Assembly (NCBI GenBank): GCA_032871835.1 | Contig: CM065297.1 | Span: 2,234,501 to 2,298,500, forward strand | Source: Dipteronia dyeriana | Taxonomy: Eukaryota > Streptophyta > Magnoliopsida > Sapindales > Sapindaceae | DNA: 64,000 nt | Direction of reading: 5' to 3' | Shown: piece by piece, positions 10,836-23,358 of the stretch | How positions within the stretch are numbered: position 1 is the first letter of the stretch | How the letters are laid out: each line of letters opens with the position of its first letter | Position numbers and translations under genes: made by a program | Notes under the pieces: generated by a model | Seen by the model: only the letters and a program-made list of their open reading frames with translations | Database searches by the model: none | Told to the model about the DNA's origin: nothing

Positions 10836-12370
10836 ATGGATCCAACCGTGTTCAATCAACATGCAATAGTCATTGTGAAAAATGTCCACCTCTGCCTTTC
10901 TGTAGAAGGAATTGATCATCAACTGGCAGATCTGGGAATCCGAGGAGAAGCGAGCCGACCCGCTACTAGGCAGTCTGCTTTCGATCGGCTGGGACCCCTT
11001 ACCGATCCCTGCCTACCATAGGACAAGGCTTACAACTTCCATCCGGGAAAGGCTAGGGCCCATGTCCCCAGTCTCTGACAGGCCGACCAACTATCGACCT
11101 AGGCAGGTTAAGTCGGCAGTCGATGTTCCACCAAGGGCACATCACAGCCCTCATCGGCCGGTGACTTCCATAAGGGAACCTTAAGCTGAAGCCGAAGGTA
11201 GCTGGCAAACCGCGCATGCAGACCCCATTCTTGAGGATGAAAAAATGGAAGTATCCAGCTCATCGGGAGATCTGACAGTGAGAGCTCCGAGGTCGACTCT
11301 AAGAAGCATAAAAATAATCGTCTGAGGAACCAGCTGGCCAAGATGCTGGAGGAAATCCAGCAACTGAAAAGAGGGAAGGGTAAAGAGGTCAAAAAGAACC
11401 CACTGAGCGAGATAAACCCCTTTACCAGAAGAATCCGGGAGGCAGAGCTCCAACCAAAATTTTAGACGCCATCAGACAAGTTCTCTGGCATAGAGGATCC
11501 TTTAAGCCACTTGGAGAGCTTCGTCCAACAGATGTGGAAGTCCATAACACAACCAGGGCCGCTATATGCAGGATGTTCCCAGCTACGCTAACTGACTACG
11601 CCAAGACCTGGTTCAGAAAGCTACATGCGGGTAGTGTGGACTCCTTCACAAAACTGTTAACTGATTTCTGCTCGTAATTCCAGGGAGTCAAATCCAGGAC
11701 GAAAGATCCCATCCACTTGCAGTATGTGATTCAGGAGAGGGGGAAACCCTCTGAGCTTACGTGAAGTGATTCCACAAGGAAGTCATCCAGATGAGGGTCT
11801 TCACTGAGAAAGAGACCCTTACTAATTTCATACGGAACCTGTGGGCGGGTAAGCTATTCAGATACTTTGCCAAACGACCACCAGATACCTACCAAGAGGT
11901 CTATGATCGGGCTCTAGAGCAAGTCGAAGTTGATGAACAACTCAAGGTCAAAATGGAGCAAGACGACATAAGAACAACAAAAAGATAGAAAAAGGACTCT
12001 CTCAGACATAAACCAGTTCAGAAAAATAAGAACAAACCTCCCAATAGGTCAACCTTCCGTTTTCCTATTTTTTAACCCAAGAAAGAAAGGTACCTAGCAA
12101 GGCAAACCCCTCCGCGGACTTTGTCTCCTCCCAGGACAGTAGCCCCTATCAAGCGAGATGAGAAAGGATACAATCACTACACCCCCTTAAATACATCCCG
12201 TGAAATGATCTACCTCACCATCCGGGATAAGGGGCTACTACAGAAGTCAGCACCCATGAAAGCCCCCGTCGATAGAAGGAATCAGTATAAGTACTGTGAC
12301 TTTCATGAAGACATAGGCCACAACACTTAAGAGTGCTATAACTTACGCAACCAGATCGAGGCTCTGGTAA
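10836..12370 (+). pseudogene. gag of Tat element 1 (degenerate)
   Basis: Fragments in all three frames form a Tat gag: a coiled region (about 11330-11400), PLSEI.PFTRRIREAEL (about 11398), the capsid core with HLESFVQQM (about 11510) and RVFTEKETLTNFIRNL (11794), and a zinc-finger-like CDFHEDIGHNT..CYNL near 12297-12345, interrupted by TAA at 12328. The same peptide order appears in element 2. Several frameshifts make it non-functional. Gag normally forms the cytoplasmic virus-like particle. The 10758-10835 stretch is untranslated leader. Confidence 0.85.
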
Positions 12371-12599
12371 GGGGAGGATGCTTGATAGAGTTCTTGCAGC
12401 AAGTTAGGGATAACATTCAGACTGGGAAGGAAGTACAAGCTGAGATTCGCGAGCACGATGATAAGAGAAAATGGGAGCATGCGGATCTGATGCAACAAAT
12501 TCAGGTGATACATACCATCAGCGGAGGTCCTACATTGGCTGGCACCTCCAATAATTCTTGAAAAAACCATGCAAGGAAGGTCCCTCGTGTAGATAAAGG

Positions 12600-13200
12600 G
12601 CGAGGTATCTTTATGGTCGACCAGAGCCCAGCTGACCCTTCCCAGTCGGCACAGATTATTTTCACCGAGGCTGATGTCTACAACACCGTGTAACCTCATG
12701 ACGATCCCATGGTGGTCACGGTACAAATTGCCAACTGTATGGTCCATCTTGTGCTTGTTAACACAGACAGTAGCGTCGACATCCTCTTCAAAGATACCTT
12801 GAAAAAACTGAACTTGAAACAGCTGTGTTACAATAGTTGCATAACCCCGTTGCATGGATTTGCTAGGGACTCAATCATACCTGTGGGTCGAAGATCCTTT
12901 CAGTAATCGCAGGAACTGCCCCCCTCTAGCAAAATATCATGACAGACTTCGTGGTGGTAGATACCCCATCAGCCTACAATGCGATATTAGGAAGACCTTT
13001 CTTGTCATCCTTGAAGGGGGTTTTATCCATTTACCACAACGTCCTAAAGTTTCTAGTAGGAGACAATGTGGGGGAAATACGCGGTGACCAGCTAGCAACC
13101 AGGAAGTATTATGCAGTATTTGCCAACCCGATAGCTTTAGCTAAACAGTTTGCTCAGGTTATGATGATACAGGATGGGGTAAACCTCGGGACGACCCTGT
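12600..13200 (+). pseudogene. Aspartic protease region of Tat element 1
   Basis: Two fragments carry the protease: VTVQIANCMVHLVLVNTDSSVDILF (12715-12789), with the active-site region altered from the usual DTGSS to NTDSS, and VDTPSAYNAILGRPFL (12957-13004), the family's typical flap-side and C-terminal motif. They lie in different frames. The changed catalytic Asp-Thr-Gly suggests loss of activity even without the frameshift. Confidence 0.8.
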
Positions 13201-13479
13201 AGGATCTAGAGCCCACAAATCACCAAGAGAACGATCCTAAGATTCCAAACGAAGAGGAGCAAATCAGGGAATGAGCCAGCTGGCATCCAGTGGATGAGCT
13301 AGAAGAGATACCCATCTGGACGGATGACCATTCGAAGGTCGTCAAGGTCGGAGCAACCTTTGAACCAGGGAGTGAAGGAAGGTCTGATCGGGCTCCTCAA
13401 AAAACTCAATGACAACTTCGTTTAAAGCCACGACGAGATACTCGGATCTTGATATCATTGAATGCTCACCGTTTGACAG

Positions 13480-14760
13480 TAAATCCGACCTTCAAGCCCA
13501 TCAGATAAAAAAGGCTCCATTTTAACGTCGAAAGAAATGTCGTGGTTCAAGAAGAAATGGACTAGTTGATCAGAGTAGGCTTCATCAGAGAGGCGCTTTA
13601 CCCCGAATGGATCGCTAACATAGTCATGGTCATGAAGGCGAATGGGAAGTGGCGTATGTGCGTCGATTACACCAACCTCAATCGGGCATGCCCAAAAGAC
13701 AGTTTCATTTTACCAAAGATCGATAAATTGGTTGACTCCAAATCCGAAACAAGCTCCTTAGCTTTATGGATGCATTCTCGGGGTACAACCAGATCATGAT
13801 GCACCCCACCGACCAAGACAAGACCAGTTTTATCACTGGGCAGGGCCTGTACTGCTACAAGGTGATGCCGTTTGGGCTTAAGAATGCGTGTTCTACATAT
13901 CAACGGTTGGTCAATCGGCTATTCAAGCCTGAGATTGGATGATCAATGGAAGTATACATCAATGACATGATTACCAAGTCACCAACCATAGAAGAACATC
14001 AGGACGATCTTCGTAGAACTTTCATGATCCTAAAGGAAAACCAGATGAGATTGAACCCCTCCACATGTGCCTTCGGGGTAACTGCGGGAAAGTTTTTAGG
14101 CTTCATGGTTCATGAGAGAGGAATAGAGGCTAACCCAGAAAAGATCAAAGCTATCTTGGAACTAGAAACCCCTACGTCACTTAAACAGGTTCAAGTCTTG
14201 ACCGGACAGATATCGGCGCTCAACAGGTTCATTTTTCGATCCATCGATAAATGTTTCCCTTTCTTCAGAGCTATCAAGTAGGGAATGAACATCAAATGGG
14301 ACCAGGAAATCGAGAAAGCCTTTCAAGCCTTGAAAAAGTATATGTTAAGCCCTCTGTTACTGGTCAAGCCAAGTCCGGAAGAGAAGCTGCAAATCTACTT
14401 GGCCTTTTCAAAAACGGCAGTGAGTGGGGCCTTGTTTAAGGAATATGGAGATAGGGTCCAGCGACCTATCTACTGCGTAAGTCATGCCCTAACCAAGCCA
14501 GAAAAGAATTACACCATTCTAGAGAAACTCGCTTATGCCTGGGTGTCCTCGGCAAGGAAGCTCCGTCCCTACTTTCAAGCTCACACAATAGCAGTAGTGA
14601 TGGACCAACCTCTCCGTTAGTTCCTACAAAGGTTGGACGTGTCAGGAAGACTGGTCTTATGGGCCCTGGAACTCACATAGTTTGATTTAAGGTATAAACC
14701 TAGGACCACAATTAAAGCCCAGGCTTTGGCGGACTTTGTGGCAGAGCTCTCAGTTCCCCT
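13480..14760 (+). pseudogene. Reverse transcriptase and first RNase H of Tat element 1
   Basis: RT motifs in order: KWRMCVDYTNLN (13648), CPKDSF.LP (13690), DAFSGYNQI near 13770 in a shifted frame, and the catalytic block as YINDM (13954), where the first catalytic Asp has become Asn. It continues through GFMVHERGIE and the thumb. RNase H follows (YLAFSKTAVSGALF, PEKNYTILEKLAYAW, KLRPYFQAH), with stops at 14279 and 14618. The changed YxDD box would abolish polymerase activity. Confidence 0.9.
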
Positions 14761-14859
14761 AGGCCAAGCGACCTCCACAGACACAAATATAACTCCTAAG
14801 AAGATTCTAGAATCTGACAACTGGTCGGAAGACTGTAAGTCATGGATCCTCCATCTGAG

Positions 14860-15230
14860 GGAGGAGCGAGCATAGTCCTGATAGACTCAGAAGGGGTCGA
14901 GTGTCGTCACTGTTTCATATTCGAATTTAAATTCACTAACAATGAAGTAGAATATGAAGCCCTCCTAGCTGGGATGAGGGTGGCCACCGAGCTCTGGGTC
15001 GATTTCCTTTAGGTCAAAAGTGACTCATTACTCATAGTCAATCAGGTTTTTAGGGACTATTAGGCCAAATGAGATAACATGGTCGCCTACGTGAAGTAAG
15101 TTTAGCTGCTTAAGAATAAATTCAAGGGATTTAAGATCGAGCAGGTGCCTCGACAACAGAATTGTCGAGCAAACGTCCTAGCCAAGATAGTTACGAATGA
15201 GGGCCAAGCATTACCATAGGGAGTCCCTCT
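14860..15230 (+). pseudogene. Second, archaeal-type RNase H of Tat element 1
   Basis: After the gypsy RNase H comes a second one, recognised by NNEVEYEALLAGMRVATEL (about 14938) and VKSDSLLIVNQV (about 15015), interrupted by several TAG codons. An additional aRNH domain between RNase H and integrase is an established mark of the Tat lineage. The matching domain in element 2 is cut short by its integrase deletion. Confidence 0.8.
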
Positions 15231-15234
15231 CCAA

Positions 15235-16478
15235 GTGATCTCCCTACCGAGCACAGTAGCGGGCAAGAAGTCTTATTCCTTGGATCGACAGCCATACTGG
15301 ATAGACCCAATAGTAGATTATCTCCAAAAAGGAAAGATCCCCGAGGAGCCCGACCAAGCTAGAAAAATTAAGAGGCTCTCAGTCCGATATTGCATAATAG
15401 ATGGGTACCTTTACAGGAGGGGTAGGTCCCTTATCCTGCTACGATGTTTACATCCTGATGATGTCCAATGGGCATTAAGAGAGGTTCATTCTGGGGAATG
15501 CGGAAACCACATTGGTGGTGAAGCTCTGGCATATCAGGTACTCCGTATGGGGTATTACTGGCCAATTATCCATCACATAAAAAATTTTGTTCAATCCTAC
15601 GAACCGTGCCAGAATACCTCCAATCTGAGCCACCTCCCACCAGAGCATCTGTTATCTCTCAACTCGCCTTACCCATTTGTTATGTGGGGGGTCGACCTCA
15701 TTGGTCCACTTCCAACTGCTCATGGACAAGCCAAATATGCTATTATGGCAATCGACTACTTCATAAGATGGGTTGAAGCTGGACCACTCTCCTAGATATG
15801 GGAAAAGAATACAACGAGGTTCATCAAAACAATATGGTTTGTAGGTTCGGGACCCCTCTTATCATTATAGCTGACCTCTGAAAGCAGTTTGATAACGGTC
15901 GATTCAATGACTTTTGCAACGGCTTGGGAATCGACCTTAGATTCGTCTCAGTGGCCTATCCTCAGACCAACGGGCTGGTGGAATCCACTAATAAGACTAT
16001 CAAGAAGCTGTTGAAAAAGATGTTACAACAGAGAAAAGGTAGATGGGTTGAAGATCTTTCCGAGGTCTTCTGGACTTACCGTACTACAAGAAGAACAACC
16101 ACCAGAGAAACACCATATTCTTTAACCTTCAGGGTTGAAGCAGTTATTCAAATCGAGCACAAACTAGCCTCCTCCAGAGTTGAACATTTTGATCTTGGAA
16201 GCAATGAGGACAAGCTTCGAGCCAGCCTAGATCTCTTGGAAGAAAAGCAAGACCGGGTAGCTGAGAAAGTAGCGATTTACCAGAGCAAGATCGCTAGGTA
16301 CTTTAACAGGAGAGTTAAAGCCCGAATCTTCAAGGAAGGGAACCTAGTTCTTAGGAAAGTAACCTTGAATACAAGGAAGAGGTCAGACGGGGTCCTAGGG
16401 CCCAACTTGGAAGGACCTTATTTGGTAAAGACAGTGATCCACAACGGGGCATATAAACTCGAGGACATGAATGGTTGA
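15235..16478 (+). pseudogene. Integrase of Tat element 1
   Basis: Two open stretches hold the integrase. The first (15235-15795) has the zinc region (HSGECGNHIGGEAL; the last Cys pair reads YEPCQ, so one Cys is lost) and the first catalytic Asp in WGVDLIGPLP (about 15693). The middle, with the second Asp, is broken by stops between 15795 and 15924. The second (15924-16478) has the catalytic Glu in NGLVESTNKTIKKLL and the C-terminal domain ending near YKLEDM. There is no chromodomain, as expected for Tat. Confidence 0.88.
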
Positions 16479-16689
16479 TCCATGGATTACTCCTGGAATG
16501 CAGATCACCTAAAGAAGTATTACCCTTAGATAAGGAACTCGTGGGCAGACTACTTCCATTTAGGATTCAATAAAATGTCGAACAATAATGTACTTTTTTT
16601 TCATCAATAAAGTCGGTTTTCTCTATCTTTGAATATATTCTACATTAATTTTTCCGTACCTAACCAGGATCTACACTTTTAAGTCCAAC

Positions 16690-17066
16690 ATAGTCATCTC
16701 AAGACCAAGGATTAGCCGGGGAAGCCCCCTTGCTATCCTTGATGCCTCGACCGGGCACCACCCCCTACCAAGAAGGGTCTGAGTGTAAGAGCATAGTTGC
16801 CATCCAGATATCGAGACCAAGAAATAACTAGATAGTCTTCCTGATGCCTTGGTCGGGCTACTACCTCCAAGAAGGGTCTGAGTGTAAGAACCTAGTTGCC
16901 ATTCAGATCTCGAGACTAGGAAATAGCTAGATGGCCCTCTTGATACCTTGGTCAGGCTACCATACCCAAGAAGGGTTTGAATGTTAGTGCATAGTTACCA
17001 TCCAGATTTCGAGATCAGGAAATAACTAGATAGCCCTCCTACTGCCTCGATCGGGATATAGCCCCC
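16690..17066 (+). repeat. 99-bp tandem repeat downstream of pol in element 1
   Basis: The landmark agaagggtctgagtgtaag recurs at 16771, 16870 and (diverged) 16969, a 99-bp period, giving about three units plus partial ends. The same unit in reverse orientation makes the 7-unit array in element 2 at 24891-25556. The stretch from 17067 to 17690 shows no gene. Confidence 0.85.
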
Positions 17067-17691
17067 CTAATAGAGCCCGGGATTGGAAAGCTTTCCTACC
17101 TAAATCTCAATGTCCTAGTTATTACTAGCTATTATTCCCTCATGTGTATATGATAGCTTTCTGAGACAGGTACAAACTAGCCCATAATCACATAAGAGAA
17201 CTACTCATCAAGCTACAAGTTTCTTCTGAGAGTTAGGACTACCTCCACACATAAACAAAATTTTACATCTCGCAATCTTTGCCAAAGTTTGAGTAGGACA
17301 AGTTGTTTCAAAGGTCGCATCTAGGTCGGGGGCAGGAATGAAGCGAGAGAATGTCAAATCAAAATTTATTGAGGAAATCAAGAATTAAATTTAAAGTCAG
17401 GATCCATTAATGAAATGGGAGCTTATCCCCTGGAAAGGCTACAGTCGTCAAACAGGGAGCCCAATCCACTGTTTCGGGCTATAAAAAAAATGAAAAATGA
17501 CGATGATCAAGCATGGGTAGAGTGGGGTGCCCACCCCCATTTCCGGGCTACAAAGGCAAGCTGTGAATAAAGTGTATCAGGCTCCTACTTCTTCTTGATT
17601 TCCTTCTACTACTTCCCCTATCTGCTGGACCTCGCTCCCAGCTCCTCCTACCCTCTCTTAGGTATTCGTTCACCATATCCGCCTTCCCCCG

Positions 17692-20059
17692 TTACCCCCT
17701 TCTCCGGGGGTCCTCCACTGCATGCTGCTTAGCGGGGTCTTCCTCCAAGACCTCATTAGCCACCGCTATAACCTCAAGAGGGATGGTTACGTCAAGAAGG
17801 TTTGCTAAAGATTCTACTCGGCTTTGTTTAGTATCTAGTCCCTCTTCAGAGGTTTTATCCAGGTGATTATGGATCACTCCTCGGGCTTCTAGAAGGTCCC
17901 CTCCAGGTTGAGCTGACCGAACCCCGATAGAGGTCTCTACGGGATTTGAGACTGGAAAGACTAGGGGAGGAAGAATAGGATCTGCTACAACTGCTTGCTT
18001 CCCAGCTCAAGCCCCATCACCTTCAGGATGGGACATCCATACAGCCTTCGTCATAATCTCCTCTCTATCCCAGTTGGCAATAACTGCTAAGGTGAAAGCG
18101 GAAGGGAGGGCTTCAGCAACCTGGTAGGAAGCATAGAAGTATCCTTCAGTGAAAGAGGCATCCGCCTTAGCCTGAGCTTAGCAACTTGGGCTTGCAAACC
18201 TTAGTTTTCAATGTCAAACGCCTTTGCTTCTTCCTTCCAAGAATCTCATTGACTGGCTCGACGTTGAGAATGGAGGGTTTCTTGATCAAGGGATCGCTTC
18301 AACCTTTCATGGTCACACCGAAGTTCGGCTAACTCCGCCTTCATCCCCCTCTGACTAAAGGCCATCTCTTGTACCAAGTCTTAAGCCCATGCCAACAATT
18401 CCATTGCCAGTTCAGCTTCAGCTTCAGCCTTGGTTGCCTGGTCGAGGAGAGAAGCCACCTGGTGGCCTATGGCCACTTGGAATTTGAAGGCATGCGAAAG
18501 AATTCGAGTTAGAAAATGATAAACCAAACTATTGCATGAGAAAATAAAAATTGATGACTACCTCGGCCAAGAGGGCAGAACCCTTGGTAATCAGAACATC
18601 TATGGGTATTGAAGCCATCATAGAAAGACTGCCCCCGGGGCAGGAAGGAACAAATTGCCCTATGACCTTATCTTGATAGGCAGAGCTGGATTGATTTTGA
18701 GGGCGAACAGGGGAAACCCCTTCAACACCAACCTCGTGGTCCTTTGAAGCTTAGGAGGCTGAGAATATAGGTGGAAGGGCATAAGCGTCTGGCAAGCTTA
18801 AAGCAGGGGCGACAGGAGCAGAAGCAGGTGTAGGGGCAATTAGAGCAGGAGCTGACGTTGCTGCATCAGCGGCTTAAGAAACGGAGGCCCTATTACCCCA
18901 TACCTTGGCAACCTTAGATGCGAGAAGTGACAACTTGGACCTGTGCTGGGAAGCGGATGGGGCAAGAGCAGACAAAACCCCAGCTGGAGCAGGTGGCCCC
19001 TCCTTCTCTGAGGAAACCAGAAAGATTTCCCGATCTGACTTGGCAAAATGGAGAGGGGTGCGAGCTTGTTGAGCTTCACGGGAAGCTGGAAGCAACAACA
19101 AAAACTGTTAAAAAAAGAAAAGAAAGAAAGAAAGAAAGAAAGAAAGAAGAAGGATATGAGAAGCGAGCTAGCTAATGGAACGAAGCATAGTAACTCGGTG
19201 TTACTTACGAGGGGTAGCATCAGAGATCTGCAGGTATCAATTCACCCTGTGGGAATCGAAGAGATCAACAGTTGGATACTTCAAGTTCAGGTAGTTCCTG
19301 GCGAGGAAAGTCTTCAGCACAACCTCAGACTCGGCAGGCAAGGAGTTTCGGTCCATCGAGGGTTTATCGTTGAAAGCGGTGGGAACCGCGAACTTATACC
19401 CTCCGATAAATATGGAGCTTTCCCAGTCACCCCCCACCAGTATCCACTATTCCTTCCAAGCAGGGTTCTTCCTCGAAGTGCCAGAGATGATGAAGTTGAG
19501 TTTGTTCTTAGTCTTCGCGTAGAACTGACCCTAGGGAACTCCAGACAAACTCCTGATTTGAAAGAGATAGGCTAGTACTTCTGCTCTAGGCTTGCGAGTG
19601 ACCTTGCCCAGCTCGTAATGTTTCTTCCACAGCACGAGGAAGTCAATCAAATGCCTCTAGAAGCCGGGTGTCAGCTGGAGGGAAGCTAGCTGTAGGGCGT
19701 TAAGAGCCCCGCAGAAGAGTAGGATGAAGAGGGAGCCTGACCCCATTTTTGAAGGCCGTAATGTGGATTAGGATCACGCCTTTAGACTGATTGAAGACAT
19801 CGTAGTTCTGGTGGGGAACTGTGAGGGTGATGCTGTTAGGAATCCCATATTTAGTTCTCAGGCGGTCGATCGAATGCGGATCAACAATAGAGTCGGGGAT
19901 GACTCTAAAGTCATAAGGAAGAGGTCTCACTGGAGGGGTTCCAGCAACCGTGACTTGATCCGTCCAAGCAGCGTCGGCCATTTCTCCCCCGTCAGAATCT
20001 TCATCGACTAAGTTTAGAGGGTTGTAGGATTGATTTGAGAAACCGGAGCCAATCGAAAG
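17692..20059 (-). pseudogene. Antisense ORF (aORF) of Tat element 1, larger part
   Basis: On the strand opposite to pol, fragments run from the edge of element 2 (20059) leftward. The start region has YDVFNQSKGVILIHITAF and GVRLPLHPTLL (about 19760), which resemble the 'putative gypsy type transposon' domain PF04195 found in plant Tat elements. A proline/serine-rich linker, a coiled-coil-like stretch and an acidic C-terminus (ending about 17692) follow. Two apparent introns interrupt it (19105-19208 and 18492-18561). Its first codons lie on the far side of element 2 (31273-31418). Stops and frameshifts are present. The protein's role is unknown. Confidence 0.75.
19105..19208 (-). other. Apparent intron of the element 1 aORF, with (GAAA)n tract
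   Basis: On the - strand a strong donor (c|gtaagt at 19208) and an acceptor (ttttttaacag ending 19105; a second AG lies 18 bp further on) bound 104 bp containing in-frame stops. A (CTTT)n run (19117-19151, - strand) forms the pyrimidine tract just before the acceptor. The matching intron in element 2 (22683-22752) has a plain T run there. No transcript evidence is available from sequence alone. Confidence 0.6.
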
Positions 20060-21311
20060 TGTTGACGGGAAATTTGCTCAGGATGAGAAATTCCTACTAA
20101 TACCCTCGAGACCACTACCACGGAAGTGGTGGCAGGGATAAGTACCGTTGATACCTGACCTATTTAGAGGTAAACGAGAGGCTGGATTGCAATAATACAA
20201 ATAGGAGCTTTAATTATTGATTACCTGCTTCGATATAAAGATCACTCTCTCATATGCTTACAGTCTCTCTAGGATCTAGGAAGGTGATAACTTTGTGCTT
20301 ATCGAATAGTGGAAACAAAGACGGTCGTGTTCTGAATACATAATTTAGGTCTTCCCCTCTTTTTTTCTTTTCTTCTATATGTCGTTCTCCTTCTGTTTTT
20401 TGTCTATTTCTACTGTATTTTATATATCTCTCTTTTCTCTGTCATGCTTGACCCTATTTATATCTGGTCCAAGTAGGTTTGAATTCGCTGATATCCCACC
20501 ATGATCCTACTAATCTGTTTCCTCCTTATCGGGCGAAATCCTTTATTTAAAAGTTGTTGACCCCGAGTAAATAGCGTAACCAATGATGTTGTTAACGAAA
20601 ATGAGTTTGTTTCCTTTTAGAAATCAAACTCTTGATTCACACAAAAACGGAATAAATGTTGGTTATCACATAGATATGATCTTGTATGTTATCGCGGTAT
20701 GATTTTTATGGAGATCACCGAGCTAGCTGCCTGTCGTCTTATAGAGCGAGGTAGATCAATGCTTCGACTCTGTTTCTTAGAAGCTTGGGATGGATTTTCC
20801 TCGACCCTTGGGAGCTTGAGGTGTCCCTGTAGACATTTCTGGAAGGTAGCCGGGGTAGTGTAGATTTAGGCGTGATTCCTCTTCATGCTCAGCAGGGACA
20901 GCGGGCTTCTAGAGAGGTTGGTGGGCTTCTGTTTAAGACTACTGTTAAGTTTGTCCTCTGAAAGGCTTAACCCGGAGAGGGCCTACTTTGCTTGTCGGGC
21001 TTCTTTCAAATTTTTCTTGAGCTTGGAGACCCCTTTGGCTTTCACGGGGTGGTTGAGGAGCTCAACCTCAGGAACCGAGGTTCCCCGATAGGTGGCCTGG
21101 AGAATCCTGGGTTCCAGTGTTCTTGTGGGGGCTCGTCCTGGTCACGCCTAACTGTCTTTCTGATAGTTTTGAAGCCGAGCCGGCCTTCCTTGCTCTTGTG
21201 GGGTAGCTTTATGGTCTACCCGGGTTTCATGAACGTCGATTATGGGCTTCGACTTGTGATGGGAAAGTGAAAAATTTCTCTTTGACCTTTGGCCAAATTT
21301 TACTATTAACA
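20060..21311 (-). repeat. 3' LTR of Tat element 2
   Basis: The + strand reads tgttgacggg...tactattaaca. The internal side carries the polypurine tract (gtcggaggggacttc on the - strand, 21312-21326). A TATA box on the - strand lies at 20452-20466. By eye it differs from the 5' LTR at about two dozen positions in the first ~240 bp, so the insertion is not recent. Confidence 0.92.
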
Positions 21312-21326
21312 GAAGTCCCCTCCGAC
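21312..21326 (-). other. Polypurine tract of Tat element 2
   Basis: On the - strand gtcggaggggacttc abuts the 3' LTR. Element 1 has the near-identical gtcagaggggaattc at the matching place (31772-31786). Confidence 0.8.
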
Positions 21327-21539
21327 TTGAACACCGAAGGTAGAGTTGGGGTTGGAGTCAGATTCCTTATTTAATTGGGAAATTTTTCTGTTATAAAACA
21401 ATTAGTGAGAATTTTGAACGATATCTTCTCATTAATTATCCAATATTGAATTTGAATTAGTGTGTTCTTCGCGGAAAAACGACTGCACTACAGCTCTCTC
21501 CGTGGCTCCAGGTGATCTTCCCGAGGATATCACCGACAT

Positions 21540-21570
21540 TATTACTCTTAACCTCTATTTAACCCCGACC
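21540..21570 (+). promoter_or_regulatory. TATA-like box for the element 2 antisense ORF
   Basis: cctctatttaa (21553-21562) lies about 130 bp before the aORF start codon. The same word, cctctatttaaac, is found at the matching place before the element 1 aORF (31542-31553, - strand). Conservation between two diverged copies supports a promoter for the antisense gene, separate from the LTR promoter. Confidence 0.5.
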
Positions 21571-22682
21571 TCACCATCCATTTCTTCACGCTTTCTTTCA
21601 ATTTCCAAATTTTCTAATTCCTTCTTTCTTGCTACCCTCTGTCGATTTCTCTTTATCTTTCACTTATTTTCAAGTTCTTTTCACCCATCAATGTCGAATT
21701 CTAAAATATCATCGAAGTCTTGGTCGAGGGCATTAGAGGCTCTAACCTGATTCCTCAGAAATAGGTGCGAAGGAATTTCAAGCGACGAGGATACTTCCCC
21801 GACCTGTCAGTGACGTCGTTCTAGTAGGAATGTCTTCATCGGCTCCGACTTCTCGAATCAGCCTGACAACCCTCTGGAGTTGGTTGATGAAGGCTTTGAC
21901 ATGAGAGAGAAGGACGACACCGCTAGGAGTGGTCAAGTCACGGTAGTCAGTCCTCTTCCGATGGGGCTTCCGCCGTACGATCTTAGGGTCATTCCCAACT
22001 CCACCGGTTGACCCGGACTCCCCCAGTCGCATCAGATCTAAGTACGGCATTCTGACAACGTCTCCCTCGCCATTCCCTACAGAGACTATGATGTCTTCAA
22101 TCCTCCCTAGGGGATCCCTCTGATTCACGTGGCGGCCCCCGATAGTAGGGTCAGGTTTCCCTTCCATCTTACCTTGCGGCGAGCCCTCAACTCCCTTAAA
22201 TTAGCTCCTCTCCAGTTGACGCCTGGCTTCTGGAGGCATCTAATCTGCTTCCTTATGCTGTGGAGGGAGCAATACGAGCTCAGTAAAATAACCCGGGAAC
22301 CCGGAGCGGAGGAGTTGGCTTTCCTCTTCCAAATCAGGAGTCTGGCTAGGGTCCCTCGAGGTCAATTTTATGCCAAGGCCAAGAACACGCTCAACTTCAT
22401 CATACCTGAGCTTCAAGAAGGATCCAACCTGGAAAGAGGAATGGATACTGGCCGGCGATGATTGGGGGGTGCTCAATCATCATAGGTGGGTATGAGTTTA
22501 AGGTCTATACAGCTTTCAATGACAAACCAGCGTGGGATCAGGGATTCCTTATCTGCAGAATCTGAAACAGTGTTGAGGGCAATCCTTGCCAGGAACTACC
22601 AGAACTTGAAATACCCCACCTGCTGATCCCTTCGATTCCCGCCGGGTGAAATAATATCTGCGGATCTCTGATGCTACCCCTC

Positions 22683-22752
22683 GTAAGTGATCTCAAGCTA
22701 TTATGTTTTAATCTATTAGCTGGCTCGCTTCTTAAATCTTTTTTTTTAACAG
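22683..22752 (+). other. Apparent intron 1 of the element 2 aORF
   Basis: Donor c|gtaagtg at 22683 and acceptor tttttttaacag ending 22752 (an alternative AG ends at 22770). The position and both splice signals match the intron of the element 1 aORF. Confidence 0.6.
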
Positions 22753-23287
22753 TTTTTGTTGTTGCTCCAGCTTCCCGTGAAGCTCAGCAACCTCAGACCC
22801 CTCCCCCTCCAGCTAGATTGCCCCGAAGGGTCTTCTCGATTACCTCAGAGAAAGGGTGACCTGTTACCCCAGCTGCTGCTTAGTCTGTTTCAGCTCCATC
22901 TTCTACCCCTACTAGGTCCAGGATGGCCATTCTTACGTCGCGGGCTTCCAATGCGCTAATCAAAGGAGGCCCTGCTGCCCAGGTTGCTACCATGACTACA
23001 TTTACCCCTTCATCACCGGTCCCTGCTACATATACCACTTCTTCAGTTACATTACCCGATGCTCTAATCGACCTACCTACCCCCCATTCAGTTCAGGCTA
23101 CGAGGAATCCAGAGGCTGATGTTCTTGAGATCCCTCTTTCTCGCCCCCACCATTAGTCGGGCTCGACTAGGCCAGGACAAGGTTCTAAAGCAGTTCGTGG
23201 CGTCTTGCCCAGGTGGAGGGCTTTCCTGGATTACTTCAATGCCTGTGGACATCATGCTTACCAAGGGGGTCTGCCCTCCTGGCCGAG

Positions 23288-23358
23288 GTAGCCATTGTCA
23301 TTGTTTCTTGTGATTGCAAGCTTTGGTTGCTCTCTAACCTTTGTTTCATGTTTTGTAG
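23288..23358 (+). other. Apparent intron 2 of the element 2 aORF
   Basis: Donor gccgag|gtag at 23288 and acceptor catgttttgtag ending 23358 bound a 71-bp stretch, T-rich before the acceptor, after which the coiled-coil frame opens. The matching stretch in element 1 (18492-18561, - strand) keeps the donor but its acceptor AG is changed to AT. Confidence 0.6.
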
